Of a stretch of DNA of 64,000 nucleotides, positions 16,763 to 24,693 are shown one piece after another. Each line of letters opens with the position of its first letter. Position 1 is the first letter of the stretch. Origin of the DNA: Streptomyces luteolus (GTDB lineage Bacteria; Actinomycetota; Actinomycetes; Streptomycetales; Streptomycetaceae); assembly GCF_029968015.1 (NCBI RefSeq), contig NZ_JASCIS010000021.1:1-64000 (forward strand). The letters run 5' to 3'. Below the pieces are notes generated by a model. That model did not search any database. It saw only the letters and a list, made by a program, of their open reading frames with translations, and was not told the DNA's origin. A program made the position numbers and the translations under genes.

Positions 16763-18580
16763 GTGAACGACCGACAGTACGAGCCTTACGACCCGTACGC
16801 AGAGGGCCGCTACGAGATCGTCGGCTACGACGAGTACGGGCAGCCGGTGTACCAGCAGGTCTCCCCGCAGCAGGCCCAGCAGCCCCCGCAGCAGCCCCAG
16901 GGCTACGACCCGTACGGGAACCAGCAGCAGCCCCAGGGCTACGGCTACGACCCGTACGCCGAGCAGTCCGGCTACGACACCGGCGGCTACGACACCACGG
17001 CCTACGGCAACACCGCCTACGACAACGGCGGCTACGGCCAGGGCGGATACGGCGATCAGAGGTACGGCGATCAGGGGTACGGCGACCCGGCGTACGGCCA
17101 GGGCCGCGACACCGCGTACGACCCGTACGGGCAGGCGGCCGGCACCGGACAGCAGCAGCGCGTCGACGAGCAGACCGCGTGGGTGCCGCAGCAGCCGCAC
17201 CCCGGGCCGCAGCGCCCCGAGCCGCAGCGCCCGGAGCAGCCACGTCCCGAGCCGCAGCCGCAGACCCCTCCGCAGCGGAACCAGGCCCAGGTGCCCGGGC
17301 AGTCACGCGCGGAGGATCAGTACCGCGATGAGTACCGCACCGAGCAGTTCCAGTTCGTCGAGGAGCCGGACGACGAGTCCGAGGACGTCATCGACTGGCT
17401 GAAGTTCACCGAGTCCCGCACGGAGCGCCGCGAAGAGGCCAAGCGCCGCGGCCGCAACCGCCTGATCGCCCTCGTCGTCGTGCTCGCGCTCGCCCTGACC
17501 GGAGGCGTCGGCTACCTCTGGTACGCGGGCAAGCTGCCCGGCCTGTCCGGCTCGGAGGGCGGCGGCGCCACGGCGAGCGGGCCGCAGAAGCGCGACGTGA
17601 TCGTGCTCCACCTGCACAACACCAAGAAGCGCGGCACCTCCACCGCCCTGCTCGTCGACAACACCACCAACGGGCAGGGCTACACCGTGCTGCTGCCCAA
17701 CTCGCTCTCCGTGACCGACGAGGACGGTGCCGCCACCACCCTCGGCAAGTCCGTCGACGAAGACGGCGCCGGCGGCACCCGCCAGGCCATCGACTCGCTC
17801 CTCGGCACCAGCATCGAGGGCACCTGGCGCCTCGACACCCCGTACCTCAACAACCTCGTCGAACTCGTCGGCAACATCGAGATCGACACCGATGCGAACG
17901 TGCCGGACCCGGAAGCCAAGAAGAAGGGCGAGGCTCCGCTCGTCAAGAAGGGCGAGAAGCAGACCCTGAGCGGCCCGATGGCCGTCGCGTACGCCACCTA
18001 CAGGGCACCGGGCGAGAGCGAGACGGCGCAGCTGGAGCGGTTCGGCGCGGTCATGCACGGCGTACTGCGGAAGATCTCCAGCGACCCGGACGCCGCCACC
18101 ACCACCGTCAAGACCCTCACCCAGATCCTCGATCCGTCTCTCAAGGAGAACGATCTGGGCGCCTCGCTCGCGAAGCTCGCCGAGCACGCGAAAACCGGCG
18201 CTTACAAGACGTCGGTTCTGCCCGTGCAGCAGGACGGCACCCTCACCGAGCAGGCCACGCGGGCCGTGGTCAAGGACGTCCTCGGCGGCAAGGTCAAGAA
18301 CCCCGACCAGGGCGACACGGTGCGCATCAGCGTCTCCGGCGCCGAGCAGTCGGTGCAGAGCGCCCGCGTCGACCTCGTCAACGGCGGCTGGGCCGTCGTC
18401 CAGGGCAGGGCACGGGCGGGCACGGCGTCGCAGGTCACGTACGCCGATGCCGCCCAGAAGGCGGAGGCGGAGGAGGTCGCCAAGACCCTCGACCTGCCGA
18501 GCAGCGCCGTCAGGAAGGGCAAGGTCGCAGCGAACGCCGACGTCGGAGTCGTCCTCGGCGCCGACTACCGCGCGGGCTGA
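16763..18580 (+). CDS. LytR C-terminal-domain protein with degenerate LCP region
   Basis: 605 residues from the GTG at 16763, 16 nt after nadD, with AGAGGGG upstream. The first ~215 residues are a Tyr/Gln/Gly/Pro-rich cytoplasmic region with repeated QGYDPYG and QGGYGDQ units, then an Arg-rich patch and one membrane helix (RLIALVVVLALALTGGVGYL). Outside is an LCP-like domain (VIVLHLHNTKKRGTSTALLV; NLVELVGNIEIDTDANVP) and a LytR_C domain (TVRISVSGAEQSVQSARVDL to VGVVLGADY). LCP enzymes attach glycopolymers to peptidoglycan and need conserved Arg and Asp residues. The usual RSDT-type motif is not visible here, so it may be an accessory rather than a catalytic protein. Confidence 0.8.
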   Translation: MNDRQYEPYDPYAEGRYEIVGYDEYGQPVYQQVSPQQAQQPPQQPQGYDPYGNQQQPQGYGYDPYAEQSGYDTGGYDTTAYGNTAYDNGGYGQGGYGDQRYGDQGYGDPAYGQGRDTAYDPYGQAAGTGQQQRVDEQTAWVPQQPHPGPQRPEPQRPEQPRPEPQPQTPPQRNQAQVPGQSRAEDQYRDEYRTEQFQFVEEPDDESEDVIDWLKFTESRTERREEAKRRGRNRLIALVVVLALALTGGVGYLWYAGKLPGLSGSEGGGATASGPQKRDVIVLHLHNTKKRGTSTALLVDNTTNGQGYTVLLPNSLSVTDEDGAATTLGKSVDEDGAGGTRQAIDSLLGTSIEGTWRLDTPYLNNLVELVGNIEIDTDANVPDPEAKKKGEAPLVKKGEKQTLSGPMAVAYATYRAPGESETAQLERFGAVMHGVLRKISSDPDAATTTVKTLTQILDPSLKENDLGASLAKLAEHAKTGAYKTSVLPVQQDGTLTEQATRAVVKDVLGGKVKNPDQGDTVRISVSGAEQSVQSARVDLVNGGWAVVQGRARAGTASQVTYADAAQKAEAEEVAKTLDLPSSAVRKGKVAANADVGVVLGADYRAG

Positions 18581-18607
18581 GCCGCCCGCACCGGCGCCCC
18601 GTACCGC

Positions 18608-18649
18608 CTCGGGCCCCGGCCGCACGCGCGTGTGCAGCCGGGGCCCGAG
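18608..18649 (+). terminator. Hairpin terminator after the LytR_C gene
   Basis: A perfect 13-bp stem (CTCGGGCCCCGGC at 18608-18620 with its complement at 18637-18649) lies 27 nt after the stop. It suggests that rsfS can be transcribed separately from nadD. Confidence 0.75.
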
Positions 18650-18721
18650 TAATGGTTGGAGGGGCTGTCCATGGTCCGTGAGACCCTTGACGGGTACTGA
18701 CCGCCTAAAGAAAGCCTCGTA

Positions 18722-19162
18722 GTGACCGCGACGGACCGCTCCATCGAGCTCATCAACGTTGCCGCGCAGGCGGCCGCCGACAAGCTCGCGCACGACATCA
18801 TCGCCTACGACGTCAGCGACGTCCTTGCCATCACGGACGCCTTCGTGCTGGCCTCCGCGCCCAACGACCGCCAGGTCAAGTCGATCGTCGACGAGATCGA
18901 GGAGCAGCTCAACAAGCAGCTCGGCGCCAAGCCCGTGCGCCGCGAGGGCGACCGCGAGGCCCGCTGGATCCTCCTCGACTACGTGGACATCGTGGTGCAC
19001 GTCCAGCACAGCGAAGAGCGCGTGTTCTACGCCCTTGAGCGCCTGTGGAAGGACTGCCCCGAGCTGGACCTGCCCGCGGACGCCAAGGCCACCCGCGGCA
19101 AGGGCGCCGAGCACGCCGAGCAGCAGGAGGCGGACGCCGACAGCGCCGGAGACCTCCGGTGA
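18722..19162 (+). CDS. rsfS: Ribosomal silencing factor RsfS
   Basis: Binds ribosomal protein L14 and blocks subunit joining when nutrients are low. The 146-residue product (GTG start) shows the family core: ASAPNDRQVKSIVDEIEEQL, REGDREARWILLDYVDIVVH and FYALERLWKDCP. A short acidic C-terminal extension is typical of actinomycetes. Its stop overlaps the GTG of the next gene (GTGA), so the two are translationally coupled. The Shine-Dalgarno signal is weak (AGAAAG). Confidence 0.95.
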   Translation: MTATDRSIELINVAAQAAADKLAHDIIAYDVSDVLAITDAFVLASAPNDRQVKSIVDEIEEQLNKQLGAKPVRREGDREARWILLDYVDIVVHVQHSEERVFYALERLWKDCPELDLPADAKATRGKGAEHAEQQEADADSAGDLR

Positions 19163-19830
19163 GCTCCAAGAGCTCGTTCCTGAACGCCTCCGGCGGCCGC
19201 GGCCGCCGCCTCATCCTGTGGCGGCACGGCCAGACGGCCTGGAACCTGGAGCGCCGCTTCCAGGGCAGCACGGACATCGAGCTGACCGACGAGGGCGTGG
19301 CCCAGGCCCGCCGCTCGGCCCGGCTGCTCGCCTCCCTGAAGCCGGACGCCATCGTCGCGTCCGACCTCAAGCGCGCCGCCACCACCGCCACCGAACTGGC
19401 CTCCCTGACCGGCCTCGACGTCACGCACGACGAAGCCCTGCGGGAGACCTACGCCGGCCACTGGCAGGGCCTCACGCACGACGAGATCATCGCGCAGTAC
19501 GGCGAGCAGTACGCCGCGTGGAAGCGCGGCGAGCCCGTGCGCAGGGGCGGCGGCGAGCTGGAGACCGAGGTCGCCGAGCGGGCCGCGCCCGTCGTCCTCG
19601 GGCACGCGGACAAGCTGCCCGACGGCGGCACGCTCGTCGTCGTCAGCCACGGCGGCACGATCCGCACCACGATCGGCAGGCTCCTCGGCCTCGATCCGCA
19701 CCACTGGGAGGGCCTCGGCGGCCTCTCGAACTGCTGCTGGTCGGTGCTCGGCGAGGGCGCCCGCGGCTGGCGGCTGCTCGAGCACAACGCGGGCACACTG
19801 CCGGAGCCGGTCCTCGGCGACGACGACTGA
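19159..19830 (+). CDS. Histidine phosphatase (phosphoglycerate mutase-like)
   Basis: 223 residues. The phosphohistidine site is LILWRHGQTAWN (His about 23), with the second-half motif LVVVSHGGTIRT. SDLKRAATTA and RETYAGHWQGLT are the conserved acid/base and structural segments. I start it at the GTG at 19159, which overlaps the rsfS stop; the longer open frame upstream is rsfS in another frame. It lacks the insertions of true dPGM, so it is a broad-specificity phosphatase rather than the glycolytic mutase. The position next to rsfS is conserved in the genus. Confidence 0.9.
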   Translation: MSSKSSFLNASGGRGRRLILWRHGQTAWNLERRFQGSTDIELTDEGVAQARRSARLLASLKPDAIVASDLKRAATTATELASLTGLDVTHDEALRETYAGHWQGLTHDEIIAQYGEQYAAWKRGEPVRRGGGELETEVAERAAPVVLGHADKLPDGGTLVVVSHGGTIRTTIGRLLGLDPHHWEGLGGLSNCCWSVLGEGARGWRLLEHNAGTLPEPVLGDDD

Positions 19831-19859
19831 TCCCGCCGCCGGAGGCCAGGAACCCGGAT

Positions 19860-19889
19860 TTCACTTTCCGGCAGGTCGCAGGCTAAAGT
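19860..19889 (+). promoter_or_regulatory. Candidate promoter of the first tRNA-Ala
   Basis: TTCACT (19860-19865), 18 nt and TAAAGT (19884-19889) would start transcription about 30 nt before the tRNA. Confidence 0.45.
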
Positions 19890-19924
19890 TCTTCTTGTTC
19901 GCCCGCCGAGCGGGAAGAACACCA

Positions 19925-19997
<73 letters not shown>

Positions 19998-20007
19998 CAG
20001 TCACCGG

Positions 20008-20035
20008 AATCCCGTCCCCGTCAGGGGGCGGGATT
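20008..20035 (+). terminator. Terminator after tRNA-Ala copy 1
   Basis: A 12-bp stem with one G-U pair (20008-20019 with 20024-20035), loop GTCA, followed by T. It sits 10 nt after the tRNA. Confidence 0.7.
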
Positions 20036-20104
20036 TCGCGTTGTACGCGGCCTTTAGTACGACCCGTCCGACTCCCTGCGCACGGGCCCGCCCGTACAGA
20101 GCGG

Positions 20105-20953
20105 TCAGCTGCGCCGGTGAGCGCCCAGCGCGGCCGTGCGGGACCTGCTCTCCTCGTCGGCCGGGGTGTACGCCACGATCCGGCACTCGGGCATGCCGTT
20201 GATCGACAGGGACACCGACGTCATGCGTATCTCGCCGACCTTTCTGTGCCGGAAGGTCTTCACGCGCGGGCCGGGCGTCACCACGTTCCCACTGCGCCAC
20301 AGCTCCGCGAAGTACGGGCTCGCGGCGGACAGACCGCGCACGAAGTCCTCCCAGGCGGACTCGCCCACGTGGGAGCCGTACGCCTGGCGCAACTGGGCCA
20401 CCATCATCGGGAGCTCCGTGTCCCGGAACACCACCGGGCACTCCGTCTCGTCGAGCGTGAACAGCGCCCACAGCGTGTTGTAGACGCCCACCGAGCGGAT
20501 CGCCGGAGTGTCGAAGAGGTCCCGATAGGCGGGATTGGTGGCGAGGACGTCGTACCGCGCGTTGTAGACCACCGCCGGGTGCGGGTCCAGGGCGTCGAGG
20601 ACGCCCTGGATCTCCGGGCCGACGCAGTCCGTGGCGTGGCCGCGCGGTGGTACGTACGCCACCTCCGCCAGTTGGTAGAGGTGCTCGCGCTCGGCCTCGT
20701 CCAGGCGCAGAGTGCGCGCCACGGCGTCCAGGACCTGCGGTGAGGCGTTGATGGGGCGGCCCTGCTCCAGCCACGTGTACCAGGTCACCCCCACACCGGA
20801 GAGCTGGGCGACCTCCTCGCGGCGCAGGCCGGGGGTGCGGCGGCGCAGGCCCGGTGGCATGCCCACGTCGGCGGGGGTCACCCGGGCCCGGCGGCTGCGC
20901 AGGAACGCGGCCAGCTCGGGCCTGCGGCCCCTGGTACCCACTGTCTCCGTCAC
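20105..20953 (-). CDS. XRE-family regulator with MmyB-like ligand domain
   Basis: About 282 residues. The helix-turn-helix is near the N-terminus (PGLRREEVAQLSGVGVTWYT, WLEQGRPINASPQVLDAVAR). It is followed by an MmyB-type domain (VVYNARYDVLATNPAYRDLF; YGSHVGESAWEDFVRGLS). This is a very common actinobacterial repressor type paired with a divergent transporter or reductase. The GTG at 20951-20953 is favoured over the GTG at 20960-20962, because GGGGGA is then about 11 nt away rather than 2. It is divergent from the MFS gene with about 110 nt between starts, so it probably controls that gene and itself. Confidence 0.85.
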   Translation of the reverse strand: MTETVGTRGRRPELAAFLRSRRARVTPADVGMPPGLRRRTPGLRREEVAQLSGVGVTWYTWLEQGRPINASPQVLDAVARTLRLDEAEREHLYQLAEVAYVPPRGHATDCVGPEIQGVLDALDPHPAVVYNARYDVLATNPAYRDLFDTPAIRSVGVYNTLWALFTLDETECPVVFRDTELPMMVAQLRQAYGSHVGESAWEDFVRGLSAASPYFAELWRSGNVVTPGPRVKTFRHRKVGEIRMTSVSLSINGMPECRIVAYTPADEESRSRTAALGAHRRS

Positions 20954-20992
20954 GGTCGTCACATCCCCCAGGGTCGATCGGATCGGGTGCTG

Positions 20993-21021
20993 TTGCCAGG
21001 TGCTGTCAGTACCCGTATCAG
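20993..21021 (+). promoter_or_regulatory. Promoter of the MFS gene, with GGTGCTGT direct repeats
   Basis: TTGCCA (20993-20998), 17 nt and TATCAG (21016-21021). Two direct copies of GGTGCTGT flank the -35 element (starting near 20986 and 20999), a plausible operator for the divergent XRE regulator. Confidence 0.55.
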
Positions 21022-21065
21022 CGGGCTCTCGTGAGGCGCGGGCGTGGGCGGTCACGCTCGCTGCC

Positions 21066-22508
21066 ATGACGACAACCGCTGTGCCCAGTAAAGACCTTGG
21101 CACTGACAACGCGACTCCCGTGCGGTCCCGCAGGCTCCTCGCGGTGGTGCTCGCCGCCCAGTTCATGGCGCTTCTCGACGTCTTCATCGTGAACGTCGCG
21201 GCGCCCACCATCCGCGCCGAACTCGCCGCGTCCGGCGCGGGCCTGCAGCTCGTGGTGGCCGGCTACACCGTCTCGTACGCGGTGCTCCTGATCACCGGCG
21301 CGCGGCTCGGGGACCGGTTCGGGAACAGACGGGTGATGCTCCTGGGGCTCGCGTTCTTCACGGCCGCCTCGCTGGCCTGTGGACTCGCCCAGAACACGGG
21401 CCAGTTGATCGCCTTCCGGCTCGGCCAGGGCGCGGGGGCGGCGGTGATGATTCCGCAGGTGCTCAGCCTGATCCAGCGGAACTTCACGGGCCACGCGCGC
21501 GTGCGGGCCCTCGGCGCCTATGCCGCGGTCCTCGCCGTCGGCGCCGCGGCGGGACAGGTCGTCGGCGGGGTCCTGGTCGCGGCCGATCTGTTCGGCAGCG
21601 GCTGGCGGCCCGTGTTCCTCGTCAACGTCCCGATCGGCCTCGCCCTGCTCGCCGCAGGAGCCCGGGTGCTGCCCCGCGACAGCCGCGCGCGGGCACCCCG
21701 CGCCTTCGACCTGCCGGGACTGCTGCTGCTCGCCGCGGCCGTCTCGCTGTTCACGGTCCCGCTCGTGCTCGGCCAGGAACAGGACTGGCCGCTGTGGTCC
21801 TGGCTCTCCCTCGCCTCAAGTGCCGCTTTTCTGGCCGTATTCGTGGCGTACGAGCATCGCCTCTCCACGCGCGGCGGCGCGCCGCTCATCGCCCCGCGCG
21901 TGCTGCGGATTCCCGGGATCGGCGTGGCAGCCCTCCGGATCCTGCTCGTCATGGCGGTGAACGCGGGCTTCCTGTTCGTCCTGACCCTGCACTTCCAGGC
22001 AGGGCTCGGACACAGTGCGCTCCGGACGGGGCTCACCTTCGCGCCGACGGCCGTGGTGTTCGGCGTGGTCGGACTGACCTGGGCGCGCTGGCCGCGACCG
22101 CTCCAAAGGGCCCTGGTCCCGGCCGGGTTCACCGTGGCCGCGGTGTCCGGTGCGGCGGTCGGCCTGCTGCTGCGCGACGGCTCCTTCGGAGGTCCGTGGC
22201 TGTACGTGGCGTTCGCGGCCGTCGGCCTGGGCCTCGCGCTGGGCTACAGCCCGTCCCTGACCGGCGCCCTCGCCGGCGTACGCCAGGAGGACGCGGCGGA
22301 CGCCAGCGGGCTGCTCGCGACCGTCACACAACTCGGTCAGCTCGTCGGCGTGGCCGTGTTCGGCAGCCTCTTCCTCGGCCGCCTCGCGGACACGGCGGCC
22401 GTCTCGGCCGGGCAGCGCTCCGCCGACGCCCTTCTGGTGTGCTGCCTGGCACTTGCGGTGACCGCGGCCCTGGGCGCCGTATCCGGACCGGTACGCGCGC
22501 GTCGCTGA
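21066..22508 (+). CDS. MFS drug-efflux transporter (DHA2/EmrB-QacA type)
   Basis: 480 residues, consistent with a 14-helix proton antiporter. Family motifs: QFMALLDVFIVNVAAPTI (helix 1), LITGARLGDRFGNRRVMLLG (motif A), RLGQGAGAAVMIPQVLSLIQ (motif B/C region) and GWRPVFLVNVPIGLALL. No strong ribosome-binding site precedes the ATG at 21066, but the promoter at 20993 gives a leader of only about 40 nt. The divergent regulator suggests inducible export of a small toxic compound; the substrate cannot be read from sequence. Confidence 0.9.
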   Translation: MTTTAVPSKDLGTDNATPVRSRRLLAVVLAAQFMALLDVFIVNVAAPTIRAELAASGAGLQLVVAGYTVSYAVLLITGARLGDRFGNRRVMLLGLAFFTAASLACGLAQNTGQLIAFRLGQGAGAAVMIPQVLSLIQRNFTGHARVRALGAYAAVLAVGAAAGQVVGGVLVAADLFGSGWRPVFLVNVPIGLALLAAGARVLPRDSRARAPRAFDLPGLLLLAAAVSLFTVPLVLGQEQDWPLWSWLSLASSAAFLAVFVAYEHRLSTRGGAPLIAPRVLRIPGIGVAALRILLVMAVNAGFLFVLTLHFQAGLGHSALRTGLTFAPTAVVFGVVGLTWARWPRPLQRALVPAGFTVAAVSGAAVGLLLRDGSFGGPWLYVAFAAVGLGLALGYSPSLTGALAGVRQEDAADASGLLATVTQLGQLVGVAVFGSLFLGRLADTAAVSAGQRSADALLVCCLALAVTAALGAVSGPVRARR

Positions 22509-22597
22509 CCCATCTGGCGGTCCGTGGCAGAATCGGGCGGGCCGGAAGAGGGGGCTGCACAACCGGCGAAGGGCGCCCGACGGGAGGGAGAAGCGCG

Positions 22598-22831
22598 ATG
22601 CCTGCGAGCATCCTCGAGGAGGTCAACGACCTGCTCGACGTGGCCGAGGCGCAGGGCTACGACTGGTTGCCGGAGTACGCGCTCCGTTTCACCTGCCCCC
22701 CGTGCGAGTGCCCCGCGGTCCGCACCTCCCTCAACTGCCCGTCCTGCGGTTCCGCCCACGTCGCCCAGGTCCTCGGCGACAACGGAGGGATCTCCTACGT
22801 GTGCACGGCCTGCGGCCACAGCTGGAGCTGA
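22598..22831 (+). CDS. 77-residue zinc-ribbon protein
   Basis: MPASILEEVNDLLDVAEAQG begins an acidic helical segment, followed by a Cys-rich C-terminal half: CPPCEC, CPSCGSAHVAQVLG and YVCTACGHSWS. The CxxC pairs predict at least one zinc ribbon. A strong purine-rich site (GGGAGGGAG) precedes the ATG at 22598. It is followed after 3 nt by a second 77-residue Cys-pair protein, so the two form an operon and may work together. No defined family recognised. Confidence 0.8.
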   Translation: MPASILEEVNDLLDVAEAQGYDWLPEYALRFTCPPCECPAVRTSLNCPSCGSAHVAQVLGDNGGISYVCTACGHSWS

Positions 22832-22834
22832 TCG

Positions 22835-23068
22835 ATGGGTGCACACAGGCGGAAGTGCGACTGGTGCGGCAGTGGTACGCCGATCGTCCGCGACATGGAG
22901 CCGGTCAACTCCGAGTACCAGTACTGGTGCGAGGAATGCGCGCGGGCACTGATCATAAAAGGCGACCCCATCGAGACGTACCGCGAACTCGAGGGCGAGC
23001 CGATCTACGGCAGGCTCCTGGACGAGCACTGCACGCTCAAGCGCTTCTACTCGTTCGCGACGGCCTGA
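22835..23068 (+). CDS. 77-residue Cys-pair protein
   Basis: Begins 3 nt after the zinc-ribbon gene. MGAHRRKCDWCGSGTPIVRD and YWCEECARALIIKG give two CxxC knuckles about 24 residues apart, enough for one zinc site. The rest is a compact helical tail (ETYRELEGEPIYGRLLDEHC; KRFYSFATA). The 3' end overlaps that of the convergent mannosyltransferase gene by 22 nt. Conserved hypothetical in streptomycetes as far as I recall; function unknown. Confidence 0.8.
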   Translation: MGAHRRKCDWCGSGTPIVRDMEPVNSEYQYWCEECARALIIKGDPIETYRELEGEPIYGRLLDEHCTLKRFYSFATA

Positions 23069-24432
23069 GGCTTGGCGTCCTGAGGCTGCCTCGGCACCGG
23101 CACGCGCGCGTGGTGCCGGTTTTCGCGCAGTCGCCGGGCGGCCACGGCGAGGAACGCGAGGCCGGCCAGCGTGTAGCCCGCGGAGAGCATGAACTGCCAG
23201 GCGTTCTGGTCGAGTTCGGGACGTGACGTGGCGCTCCCTCCGGCGTGCGGCACCCACCACAGCGCGAACGAGAAGAACAGCACCGCCATCCCGGCCGTCC
23301 CCGCCCTGAACCACGCACCGCGCGTGTGCCGTGCCTCCGCGCCGAGCAGGATCAGTACCGGCACGATCCACACCCAGTGGTGCGACCACGAGATCGGGCT
23401 GATCAGCAACGCGGTCACCGCACAGGAGGTGACCGCCCAGGAGTCGCGCGCGCGAAGCAGCGAGACGACCGACACGGTGAGCCCGGCCACGGCGACGAGA
23501 GCCGCCACCACCGTGTAGGCGGCGCCCGGGTCGGCGGTGTGCAGCAGCCGCGCCAGAACACCGCGCAAGGACTGGTTCGCGGTGTCCTCGGCCTGGCCCG
23601 GACGGCTCGCGGCGAACACCATCTCCGTCCAGAACCGCTTCGAGTCGTACGGCAGGACCAGCCAGGACGCCGCGGTGACCGCGAGGAACGTGACCGTGGC
23701 CAGCACGGAGCGGCGCAGCCACGGGTTCCACCACCGCTGCCCGGCACGCGCGAGGCGCACCGCCTGAACGAGGCCCGCCAGCGCCAGCATGACGGCGAAC
23801 AGCGCGGGCGTGAGCTTGATCGCGGCCGCGACGCCGATGCCGATCCCGGCCCAGCGGTTGCCGGGGCGGCGGGTCAGGTCCCACAGCACGAGCACGGCGA
23901 GGAGCAGGTTGATCTGCCCGTACCGCAGCGTCGTCCAGACCGGCTCGCACCACACGAGCAGCGCGGCCACCCACAGCGCGACCACGAGCCGCTGCGAGCG
24001 CCGCTCGACGCCGATCAGGCGCAGTGACAGGTGGACGACGGCCAGGACGAGCACCAGGTTGAAGCCGGTCGCGAAGGTGCGCATCTCCGGGACGCCGAGC
24101 AGCGTCAGCGGCGTGAACAGCAGGGCGGCGAACGGCGGGTACGTCGTCGGCAGCTTGTGGATGGTCGCTTCCAGGGCGTACAGGTCGCCGCCGTTGCGGA
24201 CGGTCCAGCCCTCGGCGCGGTAGACCATCACGTCGAGGAGCGTGACGCCGGCGAGGCGCTGGGCGACCCAGAAGGCGCTGAACGACGCCAGGCAGACCAG
24301 GAGGGCGATCAGGAGCCGACGCCGGCCGGGGCCTGCCGTGCCGCCGTCCGGACGGGGCTGGGCATCGGCTCCGGCACGGTCCTGCTCGGGCCCTTCGTCG
24401 GTGTTCGCGGCCGCTCGTCCCTGTGTGGTCAC
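23047..24432 (-). CDS. GT87-family membrane mannosyltransferase (DUF2029)
   Basis: About 461 residues with 9-11 predicted membrane helices. GT87 features: an early Asp after helix 1 (GVTLLDVMVYRAEGW), TYPPFAALLFTPL, AAAIKLTPALFAVMLAL and SPISWSHHWVWIVPVLILL. These enzymes transfer mannose or arabinose from a polyprenyl-phosphate donor outside the membrane. The chosen GTG (24430-24432) lies 8 nt after TACTGT on the minus strand; an ATG nine codons upstream is the alternative. No neighbouring glycan genes are seen, so its acceptor is open. Confidence 0.85.
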   Translation of the reverse strand: MTTQGRAAANTDEGPEQDRAGADAQPRPDGGTAGPGRRRLLIALLVCLASFSAFWVAQRLAGVTLLDVMVYRAEGWTVRNGGDLYALEATIHKLPTTYPPFAALLFTPLTLLGVPEMRTFATGFNLVLVLAVVHLSLRLIGVERRSQRLVVALWVAALLVWCEPVWTTLRYGQINLLLAVLVLWDLTRRPGNRWAGIGIGVAAAIKLTPALFAVMLALAGLVQAVRLARAGQRWWNPWLRRSVLATVTFLAVTAASWLVLPYDSKRFWTEMVFAASRPGQAEDTANQSLRGVLARLLHTADPGAAYTVVAALVAVAGLTVSVVSLLRARDSWAVTSCAVTALLISPISWSHHWVWIVPVLILLGAEARHTRGAWFRAGTAGMAVLFFSFALWWVPHAGGSATSRPELDQNAWQFMLSAGYTLAGLAFLAVAARRLRENRHHARVPVPRQPQDAKPQAVANE

Positions 24433-24485
24433 GCGTGCTGACAGTACCGGGTGGCACATCGTCGCCGGTGGGGCGGACAAACGAT

Positions 24486-24514
24486 TTGGAGGAGCGGCGG
24501 GGGACCGGTACTGT
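24486..24514 (+). promoter_or_regulatory. Promoter of the second tRNA-Ala
   Basis: TTGGAG (24486-24491), 17 nt and TACTGT (24509-24514) lie 43 nt before the tRNA. The region also serves the start area of the divergent mannosyltransferase gene. Confidence 0.65.
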
Positions 24515-24556
24515 TGTCGACGTCGCCGCGGGGAAGACCCGGGCGGCACACCGCGA

Positions 24557-24629
<73 letters not shown>

Positions 24630-24638
24630 CAGAAGTTG

Positions 24639-24673
24639 GAGAGCGGGTCGTCCGGATCGGACGACCCGCTCTC
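24639..24673 (+). terminator. Terminator after tRNA-Ala copy 2
   Basis: A perfect 16-bp stem (24639-24654 with 24658-24673), loop GAT, followed by TTTG. It lies between the tRNA and the convergent NuoF-like gene. Confidence 0.88.
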
Positions 24674-24693
24674 TTTGTGTGTGCCTGTTCGGT

